Assembly: GCA_046727735.1 (NCBI GenBank)
Contig: JBKPDF010000093.1
Coordinates: 1-18,651, forward strand
Origin: AP-16 sp046727735
GTDB taxonomy: Bacteria; Pseudomonadota; Alphaproteobacteria; Rhizobiales; Xanthobacteraceae
DNA length: 18,651 nt
Direction: 5' to 3'
A program made the position numbers and the translations under genes. Shown here piece by piece: positions 7,291 through 14,770 of the stretch; position 1 is the first letter of the stretch, and every line of letters starts with the position of its first letter. The notes under the pieces are model-generated. The model ran no database searches, was not told where the DNA came from, and worked only from the letters and a program-made list of their open reading frames with translations.

Positions 7291-8442
7291 TCACGAACCG
7301 TCATTCGCGCTCGCGAGATCTTGGTCCGCTTTCCGCCTTGGTGCCGACGCAGACGTTTGTTCCTCCAGAGATGGCCGGCTAGACCTCTCGAAAGCGGAAT
7401 GGCCTTTCCGTGGCGGGCGGCCGACGGCACCAGATGTCATCGGAACAATGATCGTGCACTGGAAGCCCTCCCTCTCGTATCGTGGCTCAAAGCTCCCGCC
7501 CAGCTCATGAGTAATGCTCTGCTCGATCAAACGAGACCCGAATCCGCGCTGCAGCGGTGCTTCGACCGGCGGTCCTCCGCGCTCGTCCCAATCGATCCGA
7601 AGGGATGGTTTTCCCAGCTTGTCCTCGAAGCACCAGCTGATCGAAATACGTCCCGCAGACAGCGCCAGGGCGCCATATTTGGCCGCGTTTGTAGCAAGTT
7701 CGTGAATCACCATTCCGAGGCTGATGGTTTGCCGAGGACTCAAATCCGTTGCCGGACCCATCAGGCTGACCCGGGCTTGCTCGCGCCCCGCATAAGGTTC
7801 TAGCTCGATGGCAATCAGATCGTGGAGCGGCGCCTCCTGCCACGATCCGCGCGTCAGAAGACTGTGCGTCGCGGATAGCGCCATCAGTCGCGCGAGGAAC
7901 GTGTCGTAGAACGTCTTCGAGGAAGCGGAGTGCTTGATCGTCATGGCGGCAAGCGACTGGACGGCCGAAAGAGTGTTCTTCACACGATGATTGAGCTCCT
8001 CGATGAGCAGATTTTTCTGGGCCTCGGCGCGCATCCTGCTCGTCAAGTCTACGACCACGGACAGCAAGCCTTCATGACGCTCGGAGAGGGCCGTTACGCT
8101 GACTTCGGTCCACACTGCGGTTCGATCCGGCCGCACATAACGCTTGCGAAACGTATAGGGTGCGCCGGTTGCAACGGCCTGCGCAAACAGTCGAGCATTT
8201 TCGGCAATCTCATCGGGATGCGTGATCCGCTCGAAATGCAGGCCGACGAGCTCTTCGCGCGATCTGCCGACGAGTTCGCAAAAATAAGAATTTACGTAGA
8301 CATACCGACCATCCAAGCCGGTTTGCATGATTCCGGCCGGCACTCTATCCAGGATGAACGAAAGATAATCTTCTCGAGCTCGCGAGCCCTGCTGGCCGCG
8401 CGTTCTGCGCGGGTTTTCGAGCTCAATGCCAAAGAGCTTCAA
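7291..8442 (-). CDS. soluble PAS-HWE-family sensor histidine kinase
   Basis: 383 residues with no membrane segment, so a cytoplasmic sensor. A PAS domain (about 26-135: SFILDRVPAGIMQTGLDGRY, then WTEVSVTALSERHEG) is followed by the phospho-acceptor helix with His152 in EELNHRVKN. The ATPase part has the N-box HELATNAAKYGAL (His247, Asn252) and the WDERGGPPV box; the conserved His and W-x-E define the HWE subgroup. The last 45 or so residues are Arg/Ser-rich and look unstructured. HWE kinases of alphaproteobacteria often feed PhyR/NepR/EcfG stress signalling or single-domain response regulators; none is encoded nearby, so the partner is unknown. The start is a TTG at 8442 with poor RBS support. 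An in-frame TGA lies 15 bp further upstream, leaving little room for another start. Confidence 0.88.
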   Translation of the reverse strand: MKLFGIELENPRRTRGQQGSRAREDYLSFILDRVPAGIMQTGLDGRYVYVNSYFCELVGRSREELVGLHFERITHPDEIAENARLFAQAVATGAPYTFRKRYVRPDRTAVWTEVSVTALSERHEGLLSVVVDLTSRMRAEAQKNLLIEELNHRVKNTLSAVQSLAAMTIKHSASSKTFYDTFLARLMALSATHSLLTRGSWQEAPLHDLIAIELEPYAGREQARVSLMGPATDLSPRQTISLGMVIHELATNAAKYGALALSAGRISISWCFEDKLGKPSLRIDWDERGGPPVEAPLQRGFGSRLIEQSITHELGGSFEPRYEREGFQCTIIVPMTSGAVGRPPRKGHSAFERSSRPSLEEQTSASAPRRKADQDLASANDGS

Positions 8443-8663
8443 CCTGAACCGCCTCGGTCAGCGATGTCTTTCGCGGTTAGCTTGGCCCAGTAAACATAGT
8501 CCAAAGATGGCACAAGGGTGGCTGTTTGGATGAATCGCGGCGGCAAAGCGGTCGGTTTTTCCGTTTTGGCGTGCCGGCCCGTCGCTTGTGCTCGGGTCTA
8601 CCCGGGGGCTGCGGCGGGCTGCAGGCGCCTAGCACGAAACGCCGTTTGATTCCAGAGCAGGAA

Positions 8664-8682
8664 GGCGGCGTGGAGCGCCGCC
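8664..8682. repeat. perfect GC hairpin
   Basis: GGCGGCG-tggag-CGCCGCC: a 7-bp all-GC stem with a 5-nt loop. No T-tract follows. Its role is unknown; it may be part of a REP-like element. Confidence 0.5.
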
Positions 8683-8876
8683 TGAACCGAGCCCCGCCTG
8701 GTCGAACCCGCTGAGCGGAGCTTCTCAGCCCCGATCCGCTGTTCTCATATGTGCTATGAGCGGTCATTCTGTGCCCGGGATGGCACCCGCAGGCGAGCCC
8801 GACAGCTGGAACGGCGGCGGCAAGCTCCATCCACCCTTGCCGTTGCCAGGTGTGGAATAGTGCCGCTTGACCGGCC

Positions 8877-8890
8877 TGATACGAGGAAGC
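8877..8890 (+). promoter_or_regulatory. TGATACGAGG(C)AAGC motif, copy 1
   Basis: TGATACGAGGAAGC lies 50 bp before the start of the DUF1348 gene. The same string with one inserted C (TGATACGAGGCAAGC, 9634-9648) lies 99 bp before the amidase start. It is a possible shared control site; the function is inferred only from the sharing. Confidence 0.3.
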
Positions 8891-8926
8891 ATGCACGCGC
8901 CACGCAACACTAGGCTCCAAGCCAGT

Positions 8927-8932
8927 GGGGAG
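8927..8932 (+). promoter_or_regulatory. ribosome binding site of the DUF1348 gene
   Basis: GGGGAG ends 8 nt before the ATG at 8941. Its last G is the first base of the alternative GTG at 8932, which favours the ATG. Confidence 0.65.
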
Positions 8933-8940
8933 TGACTTTG

Positions 8941-9405
8941 ATGGACCGACCTCCGCTTCCACCTTTCAACGTTGAAACCGCCGCCCAGAAAGTACGTATG
9001 GCGGAGGACGCCTGGAACACACGAGATCCTGCCCGCGTTGTGCTTGCCTACACGACGGACAGCCGTTGGCGAAATCGTGCCGAATTCCTGAACGGCCGGG
9101 CTGAAATCGAAGCATTCCTAATTCGCAAATGGAATCGCGAGCTCGATTATCGCCTCATCAAGGAAGTCTGGGCATTCCGAGAAAGCAGGATCGCAGTGCG
9201 GTTCGCGTACGAGTGGCACGATGACAGCGGCAATTGGTTCCGCAGCTATGGCAATGAAAACTGGGAATTTGACGAACACGGCCTGATGCGGCTCCGGATC
9301 GCCAGCATCAACGATTTGCCGATCAGAGACGCCGATCGGAAATATCATTGGCCGCTCGGGCGCCGGCCGGATGATCATCCTTCTCTAACCAATCTCGGGT
9401 TGTGA
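8941..9405 (+). CDS. DUF1348 / NTF2-like (SnoaL-type fold) protein
   Basis: 154 residues with the pattern of the DUF1348 family: AEDAWNTRDPARVVLAYTTD near the N-terminus, SRWRNRAEFLNGRAEIEAFL, KEVWAFRESRIAVRFAYEWHD, then YGNENWEFDEHGLMRLR and the C-terminal IRDADRKYHWPLGRRPDDHPS. The family has an NTF2-like cone-shaped alpha+beta fold; no reaction is established for it. The protein is predicted to be soluble and cytoplasmic, with no signal peptide. The ATG start follows from the GGGGAG RBS. It stands alone on the plus strand, separated from the downstream amidase by about 340 bp. Confidence 0.9.
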   Translation: MDRPPLPPFNVETAAQKVRMAEDAWNTRDPARVVLAYTTDSRWRNRAEFLNGRAEIEAFLIRKWNRELDYRLIKEVWAFRESRIAVRFAYEWHDDSGNWFRSYGNENWEFDEHGLMRLRIASINDLPIRDADRKYHWPLGRRPDDHPSLTNLGL

Positions 9406-9734
9406 GCGGCAGCGCGCCAAAAGCCGCCAATGACTTAATTCCCATCATCACGTGTTTCCCACTGCCCCTAGTTCGATGTCGGTGGGCAGTTTCAATTGGC
9501 GGCGAAATCGGCGTAACCTGCAAAAGAGCCGCCCTCGACATGGGGCGTGCCACGTCTGCGTGGTGGAGCAACGGGCAGCCGGCAACTGTGGACAGGGTTT
9601 TCCTCTCTGCCGACTGTCATTCTATTGCAGGTGTGATACGAGGCAAGCTTGTGCCGTGTGGCTCATGCTGAGGTTCACGCCAAATCCCGATGGGTTGCCG
9701 TACCGAACCGCGATACAACGGAACCATCGACTGT
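9406..9734. other. intergenic stretch before the amidase gene
   Basis: About 330 bp. It holds copy 2 of the TGATACGAGG(C)AAGC motif at 9634-9648. Open frames here carry no recognisable domain and lack good start signals. Confidence 0.4.
9634..9648 (+). promoter_or_regulatory. TGATACGAGG(C)AAGC motif, copy 2
   Basis: TGATACGAGGCAAGC, nearly identical to the string at 8877-8890 upstream of the DUF1348 gene. It is a candidate shared operator or promoter element. Confidence 0.3.
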
Positions 9735-9740
9735 GGGAGG
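9735..9740 (+). promoter_or_regulatory. ribosome binding site of the amidase gene
   Basis: GGGAGG, 7 nt before the ATG at 9748. It fixes the start so that the Tat signal lies at the very N-terminus. Confidence 0.7.
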
Positions 9741-9747
9741 GCCGGTC

Positions 9748-11331
9748 ATGAAATATCGAAGTCGTCGCGACTTTCTGATCGGGACCGGTGCAGTGGCGAT
9801 CGCCGGCGGCGTCGCGAATGATGCACGGACTCGTCCAGCTTTTGCTCAGAACCCGGGCCCGGTGGTCGGATCCGAGTGGGACTACGTTACGACCAAAGAA
9901 CTCATTGGAGCACTGCAGGCCCGCAAGATTTCCGCGATCGAACTCACGGAGCACACGATTGCTCGCATCGAGGCACTCGATCAGCGGCTCAACGCGGTCG
10001 TGGTGCGTGATTTCGACCGTGCTCGCGACGCTGCCAAGGCCGCCGATGCGGCGCTGTTCCGAGGTGAGCGTCGACCGCTGCTCGGGATCCCGATGGTGAT
10101 CAAAGAATCGTTCAACATCGCGGGCTTGCCGACAACCTGGGGGATACCCACGGCCAAGAATTGGACGCCAAAAGAAGATGCAGTCGCGGTCGCGCGCCTT
10201 AAAGTCGCGGGTGCTGTCGTGCTCGGCAAGACCAACGTGCCCATCGTGCTGAGTGACTGGCAGAGTTACAACGACATCTACGGAACGACCAATAATCCCT
10301 GGGATCTCGGCCGGACGCCGGGTGGGTCCTCCGGCGGGTCGGCCGCGGCGCTTGCCGCAGGTTTCGGATCGCTGTCGCTCGGTTCGGACATAGGCGGCTC
10401 GCTGCGCGCGCCTGCGCACTATTGCGGCGTCTGCGCTCACAAGCCGACATTCGGTCTCGTGCCCGATCGCGGCCATACACCGCCGGGTGCCCCGCCATTA
10501 CCGCGTGAGATCGATCTTGGTGTCGTAGGACCCATGGCAAGGAGCGCGGCCGATCTCGCATTGGCGCTCGACTTGATCGCCGGTCCGGATGAGGCGCGCG
10601 GCGGCATTGCATATCGGCTGGCATTGCCCGCTCCTCGGCATGCGGAGCTCAAGAGCTTCCGCGTGCTCGTTGTCGACACACACCCGCTTTTGCCGACGGC
10701 GGCAACGGTGCGCAGCGCACTCGATCGCTTGTCGCAGCGGCTCGCGAAGGCGGGTGTCGAGGTCGGGCACGAGAGCCCGCTTCTACCCGATCTTGCAGAG
10801 TCGGCACGAGTTTACATGCGGCTATTGATGCCGATTTTCTCTGCGGGTTTGCCGCCGGATCGATACAAGCAAGCCCAAGAAGCGGCCGAGCGGCTCACGC
10901 CCGATGACAAGAGCCTTGCCGCCGAACGCTCACGCGGGGCGGTCTTGAGCCATCGCGACTGGATGGCAGCCGACGCGGCACGGGCCGCCCTTCGGCAACG
11001 ATGGAGTGAGCTTTTCCGCGTATGGGATGTTGTACTGTGCCCGCCGATGCCGACACCGGCGTTTCCCCACGACCATTCGCCCCTGTCGGCGCGACGAATC
11101 GAGATCGAAGGCAAGGAATATCCGTATTCCGATCAGCTGGTCTGGCCGGAAATTGCTACGACGCCGGGCCTCCCTGCGACAGCCGTGCCGATCGACCGCT
11201 CGGAGAACGGTCTGCCGATCGGCGTCCAGATCGTCGGCCCTTACCTCGAGGATCGCACGACGATCGCCTTTGCCGAGCTTATCGAGCGAGAGTTCGGCGG
11301 ATTTGTTCCGCCTCCCGGGTACACTCGCTAA
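9748..11331 (+). CDS. amidase-signature enzyme with Tat signal peptide
   Basis: 527 residues. A twin-arginine signal opens it: SRRDFLIGTGAVAIAGG at about 5-21, with a likely cleavage after AFA near residue 33, so the enzyme should act in the periplasm. The amidase-signature core follows with the Ser-cisSer-Lys triad: Lys119 in IPMVIKES, Ser194 in GGSSGGSAAALAAG and Ser218 in GSDIGGSLRAPA. Such enzymes hydrolyse amides (or esters/ureas) to a carboxylate and ammonia; the substrate cannot be inferred. The length suits stand-alone amidases rather than GatA, and no gatC/gatB is present. An oxidoreductase gene follows 33 bp later on the same strand, possibly co-transcribed. Confidence 0.92.
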   Translation: MKYRSRRDFLIGTGAVAIAGGVANDARTRPAFAQNPGPVVGSEWDYVTTKELIGALQARKISAIELTEHTIARIEALDQRLNAVVVRDFDRARDAAKAADAALFRGERRPLLGIPMVIKESFNIAGLPTTWGIPTAKNWTPKEDAVAVARLKVAGAVVLGKTNVPIVLSDWQSYNDIYGTTNNPWDLGRTPGGSSGGSAAALAAGFGSLSLGSDIGGSLRAPAHYCGVCAHKPTFGLVPDRGHTPPGAPPLPREIDLGVVGPMARSAADLALALDLIAGPDEARGGIAYRLALPAPRHAELKSFRVLVVDTHPLLPTAATVRSALDRLSQRLAKAGVEVGHESPLLPDLAESARVYMRLLMPIFSAGLPPDRYKQAQEAAERLTPDDKSLAAERSRGAVLSHRDWMAADAARAALRQRWSELFRVWDVVLCPPMPTPAFPHDHSPLSARRIEIEGKEYPYSDQLVWPEIATTPGLPATAVPIDRSENGLPIGVQIVGPYLEDRTTIAFAELIEREFGGFVPPPGYTR

Positions 11332-11364
11332 GAGCCGGGGTCGAGCGCCTGGAAAGGTAAGTCG

Positions 11365-12417
11365 ATGAAAGCTGCATTCATCGAACGCTTCGGCGGTCCC
11401 GAAGTCCTGAAATACGGCGATTTGCCGGACCCCGTGGCTGCGCCCGGCGAGGTGGTGATCGACGTGGCTGCGGCCAGCGTCAATGCCGCCGACTGGAAAG
11501 CGCGCGCCGGTCAGTATGGGCCATCGAAGTTTCCCTTGGTCCTGGGGCGAGACTTTTCCGGAACGGTCGGCACGATCGGCGACGGCGTCGCAGATTTGAA
11601 ACCAGGTGATCCGGTGTTCGGCGTGTGCGAAGCGGGCCAAGAAGGAGCCTACGCCGAGAAGATCGCGGTCAAGGCGGCAATCGTCGCCAAAAAACCGGAC
11701 GGGCTATCGCACGTGGAGGCCGCCGCCGTGGCGCTTACCGGACTAACCGCATTGATTGCCATCGAGACGACGTTGAAGCTGCGGCCGGGCGAGACCATTT
11801 TGATTCAGGGCGGCGCAGGAGGCGTCGCGAGTTTCGCCATTCAGCTTGCAAAACATATCGGCGCGCATGTGATCACGACCACCAGTGCGGCGAATCGCGA
11901 CTACGTGCGCGATCTCGGTGCCGACGAGGTCATCGACTACCATGCGCAGGATTTCAACAAGGTTGTCGCGGATTGCGACGCCGTTTTCGACACCGTCGGC
12001 GGCGACGTCGCGCAAAAATCCTTCGCGGTGCTGAAATCGGGCGGCCGCGCGGCTTTCATCGCTTCCGGCGCGCAACCGCCGAAACCCGATCGCAACGATG
12101 TGGCATCGCTGCGGCCGGCGGTCGGACGGTCGCGGTCCTCGCTCGAGCGCATCGCCGAACTGCTCGAGGCAGGCGCCATACGGCCCCCGCAAGTCAAGCT
12201 CTATCGCCTGTCCGAGGCCGCGGACGCGCATCGGCTGAGCGAGTCCCGCCATTTCCGGGGCAAGCTCGTCTTCCGGGTACGTCGATCGATAGGGCGTGCG
12301 CGCGACGTGCAGGACCCGATCGAGGCTAACTCAGCAGTTCTTTCACCGCGCGGTGTGCTGCATCGATCGCGCTGTGGGTATAAGCACTCCACTCCGAATC
12401 GGAATTGGCTATGGTGA
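11365..12417 (+). CDS. NADP-dependent quinone-oxidoreductase-like MDR protein with run-on C-terminus
   Basis: A 350-residue zinc-free medium-chain reductase of the quinone oxidoreductase (QOR) type. It opens with MKAAFIERFGGPEVLKYGDL; no zinc-binding Cys lobe is seen. FPLVLGRDFSGTVG and the cofactor loop GGAGGVASFAIQLAKHIGA are typical and bind NADPH. The family normally ends soon after HFRGKLVFRV, at about residue 310. Here the frame continues about 40 residues of unrelated composition, and its last 92 bp overlap the 3' end of the convergent flavoenzyme gene, so a stop codon was probably lost. An AAAGG lies 8 nt before the ATG. It follows the amidase by 33 bp. Its likely role is reduction of quinones or activated alkenes, or detoxification; the substrate is unknown. 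Confidence 0.87.
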   Translation: MKAAFIERFGGPEVLKYGDLPDPVAAPGEVVIDVAAASVNAADWKARAGQYGPSKFPLVLGRDFSGTVGTIGDGVADLKPGDPVFGVCEAGQEGAYAEKIAVKAAIVAKKPDGLSHVEAAAVALTGLTALIAIETTLKLRPGETILIQGGAGGVASFAIQLAKHIGAHVITTTSAANRDYVRDLGADEVIDYHAQDFNKVVADCDAVFDTVGGDVAQKSFAVLKSGGRAAFIASGAQPPKPDRNDVASLRPAVGRSRSSLERIAELLEAGAIRPPQVKLYRLSEAADAHRLSESRHFRGKLVFRVRRSIGRARDVQDPIEANSAVLSPRGVLHRSRCGYKHSTPNRNWLW

Positions 12418-13429
12418 CTCGGCCGGCGTGCTGACGAGCGCGGACAATAATCGCGTCACTATCGTCGTCGAACAACGAATTCGCCGTGTAGGAATAACCG
12501 TGTGACCAGCGATTCACCGTTATGGCTGCGATATCGCGGTCGGCCGAGAAACCGCCCGGGCCCAACATGCGATCTAGCTCGTCGCGAATCTTGCTCTCGA
12601 TGTCGTCGAAACTCATCTCGAAAATACGCTGCCGGCCGATACGAAACTGATCGCGCGCATCGAGGCCTTGGTTCGGTGCGACGGCCACATGCGTGAGGTG
12701 CAGACACATCGGCTCCGACGGGCTGCGCGGATGCCGATACCCGCCGAGACTCACCGGATAATCCAGCTTTACGCGAGAATGGAAAGACATCGGTGCGGTG
12801 ATGGTGTGGACACCGAGCCGGACCCACGATTGCCAGTTTCGGATCACGACCTTGTTGTAGAGCAGCGGCGCTTTCACCTTCCTGGCGAGCGCCTCCCGCT
12901 GGGACTCCGGGAGCTCGGGCATGATGTAGGGTATCAGCATGTTGAAACAGGCAAGCACGACGTGCGTGCCGGTAACGTGTGACAGCTTGCCGTCGCGGAC
13001 GTAACCCACGTCTACGTGGCCGTTGCGGTTCCCTACCTGGACGCAGGTGCTGTCGAGTCGAATCCGGACATCCTGCTCGCGCCGGTCGAGCGCATCGTAA
13101 TCGAAGCTGGCGAGAATGACATCGTCCATGGTGTGCCCCGCCGCTACGCCGGGCACGAGAGCGCGCACCAAGAGCCGCGCAATCGACGCATTGCCGTCGG
13201 GGAAATGATAGATATAGGGCTCGTCGAATTCCGGATTCGGGCCACGGGGCGGCAGCTCGAGGCCGGCGAAGCCCGGATAGCCTGCTTCCATGAGATCGAA
13301 AGCCGGAACTGCATCGCACCCCAACGCGAAGAAATCCAGGGTACGGCCCAGGAAACAATCGGTGACCTCGGTGTTGCAGCCGCAGTATTCGAGCAGGTAA
13401 TCGCGATAGCTGGTTTTCCGCGAGTTCAT
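12326..13429 (-). CDS. C-terminal fragment of an amine-oxidase-like FAD/NAD(P)-binding protein
   Basis: 367 residues starting in mid-protein. No GxGxxG dinucleotide-binding motif is present, although relatives of this kind begin with one and are, from memory, around 600 residues or more. The visible part reads SYRDYLLEYCG, then FDLMEAGYPGFAGLELPPRG, a substrate-domain stretch, and a C-terminus with VNRWSHGYSYTANSLFDDD and AYTHSAIDAAHRAVKELLS, the pattern that ends flavin amine oxidases. The frame stays open for a few codons upstream of the ATG at 13429 (reading RETGNSA), with no stop between it and the truncated monooxygenase. It is probably inactive without the N-terminal FAD domain. Its 3' end overlaps the convergent reductase by 92 bp. 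Confidence 0.75.
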   Translation of the reverse strand: MNSRKTSYRDYLLEYCGCNTEVTDCFLGRTLDFFALGCDAVPAFDLMEAGYPGFAGLELPPRGPNPEFDEPYIYHFPDGNASIARLLVRALVPGVAAGHTMDDVILASFDYDALDRREQDVRIRLDSTCVQVGNRNGHVDVGYVRDGKLSHVTGTHVVLACFNMLIPYIMPELPESQREALARKVKAPLLYNKVVIRNWQSWVRLGVHTITAPMSFHSRVKLDYPVSLGGYRHPRSPSEPMCLHLTHVAVAPNQGLDARDQFRIGRQRIFEMSFDDIESKIRDELDRMLGPGGFSADRDIAAITVNRWSHGYSYTANSLFDDDSDAIIVRARQHAGRVTIANSDSEWSAYTHSAIDAAHRAVKELLS

Positions 13430-13445
13430 TGCCGAGTTCCCGGTT

Positions 13446-14741
13446 TCACGCGTTGACGTAGCCGAACGTCGACGCGAGGTTCGGCACGTCGGAAAACATC
13501 ATGCCCTTGTAGCTCAGCGTCGCCCCGGGATTTACCGCCTTGCCGTCGACCACGAGCTCCATTCCACCCATCAGCCGCACCACGAGCCCGGTCGCGGTGA
13601 CGATGATGTCGGCTAAAAGCTCTTCGCCCGAGCGCAGCTTCAAGCCCGTCTCCGTCCAGGTCTCGATCTCATCGGTGACGATGGAAGCTTTGCCCGCCCG
13701 AATCGCCTTGAACAGGTCGCCGTCGGGGACGAGGCAAAGGCGTTGGTCCCACGGATTGTAGCGTGGTGTGAAGTGCTTCTGCATGTCGACGCCGGGACCG
13801 AGCTGGGCGCGGGCGAGCGCGATGATGCGCTGCTTGAATGCTTCCGGCTTCTTGCGCGCCATGTTGTAGAAATACATCTGCAGCAAAATGTACTTCCAGC
13901 GCGCCAGCGCGCGGGCGAGCCGCTCCGGCAGCTTCGCATAGAGCCGGTTCACGGTCGCGTCCTTCGCCGGCCGCGCCACGATGTAGGTCGGCGAGCGCTG
14001 CAGCATGGTGACGTGCGCGGCCTTGTCGGTCATCGCCGGCACCAGCGTGACGGCCGTCGCGCCGCTGCCGATCACGACCACCCGCTTGCCGGCATAGTCG
14101 AGATCCTCCGGCCATTGCTGCGGATGCAGGATCTCGCCTTGGAAACGCTCCATGCCCGGCCACCCCGGCATGTAGCCGGCGTCATAATCGTAATAGCCGC
14201 TGCACATCTGCAGGAAGTTGCACGTATAGGTCAGCATCCCGGCGTCGGCGCCCATGACATCGAGCGTCCAGCGCGCGTCCTCCGAGGACCAGGACGCGCG
14301 GGTCACTTTGTGGCGAAAGCGGATCTTGCGCTCGATGCCGTATTCGCGCGCGGTGTCCTCGAGATAAGCGAGGATCGCCGGGCTGCCGGCGATCGACTCC
14401 TCGCCGCGCCAGGGCCGGAACCGATAGCCCAGCGTGTGCATGTCGGAATCCGAGCGAACGCCCGGATAGCGGAACAGGTCCCAGGTGCCGCCGATCGCGC
14501 TGCGCGCTTCGAGAATAATGAAGGATTTTCGCGGGCAGTCGCGCTGCAGGTGGTAGGCGACGCCGATGCCGGACAGGCCGGCACCGACGATGATGACGTC
14601 GAAATCGGTCGACTCGCGTTGCGAGTTCAGGGCGGCGACGTCCGGCAGCGCGCTCCCCGCGGCGACATTCCCGCCGGTGTCCCCGGCCGGCATTTCGGCG
14701 CCGTGAGCAGGAGCCGGCGATTGTCCTATCTTTGCTGTCAA
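13446..14741 (-). CDS. Baeyer-Villiger-type flavin monooxygenase, C-terminally truncated
   Basis: 431 residues from a TTG with a GAGAGG RBS 5 nt upstream; an ATG at 14693 is the alternative. FAD site VGAGLSGIG (about 52-60), GGTWDLFRYPGVRSDSDMHT, then the Baeyer-Villiger fingerprint F-x-G-x3-H-x3-W-P at 200-211 (FQGEILHPQQWP), and the NADPH loop VIGSGATA (about 223-230). It ends abruptly at SDVPNLASTFGYVNA, where family members continue with roughly 60 more residues that begin S-W-T. The gene is thus cut inside a conserved motif, 16 bp before the fragmentary amine-oxidase frame on the same strand. The class inserts oxygen into ketones or oxidises N/S atoms; whether this copy still folds is doubtful. 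It lies 29 bp downstream of kup. Confidence 0.82.
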   Translation of the reverse strand: MTAKIGQSPAPAHGAEMPAGDTGGNVAAGSALPDVAALNSQRESTDFDVIIVGAGLSGIGVAYHLQRDCPRKSFIILEARSAIGGTWDLFRYPGVRSDSDMHTLGYRFRPWRGEESIAGSPAILAYLEDTAREYGIERKIRFRHKVTRASWSSEDARWTLDVMGADAGMLTYTCNFLQMCSGYYDYDAGYMPGWPGMERFQGEILHPQQWPEDLDYAGKRVVVIGSGATAVTLVPAMTDKAAHVTMLQRSPTYIVARPAKDATVNRLYAKLPERLARALARWKYILLQMYFYNMARKKPEAFKQRIIALARAQLGPGVDMQKHFTPRYNPWDQRLCLVPDGDLFKAIRAGKASIVTDEIETWTETGLKLRSGEELLADIIVTATGLVVRLMGGMELVVDGKAVNPGATLSYKGMMFSDVPNLASTFGYVNA

Positions 14742-14770
14742 GGCAACCTCTCCGCGCGATTTCCGGCGCG

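Larger units (their letters stand above)
8443..8926. other. intergenic stretch between divergent genes
   Basis: About 480 bp separating the minus-strand kinase from the plus-strand DUF1348 gene, so it should carry both promoters. It holds GC-rich hairpins (see 8664-8682) and a smaller CTGAG/CTCAG one near 8711-8728. A short open frame at 8526-8714 has no family resemblance and was not called. Confidence 0.4.

Noticed and set aside
8477..8962. A 161-codon minus-strand frame between the kinase and the DUF1348 gene
   Set aside because: It overlaps the RBS and start of the DUF1348 gene and has low-complexity Arg/Pro/Ser composition with no domain.
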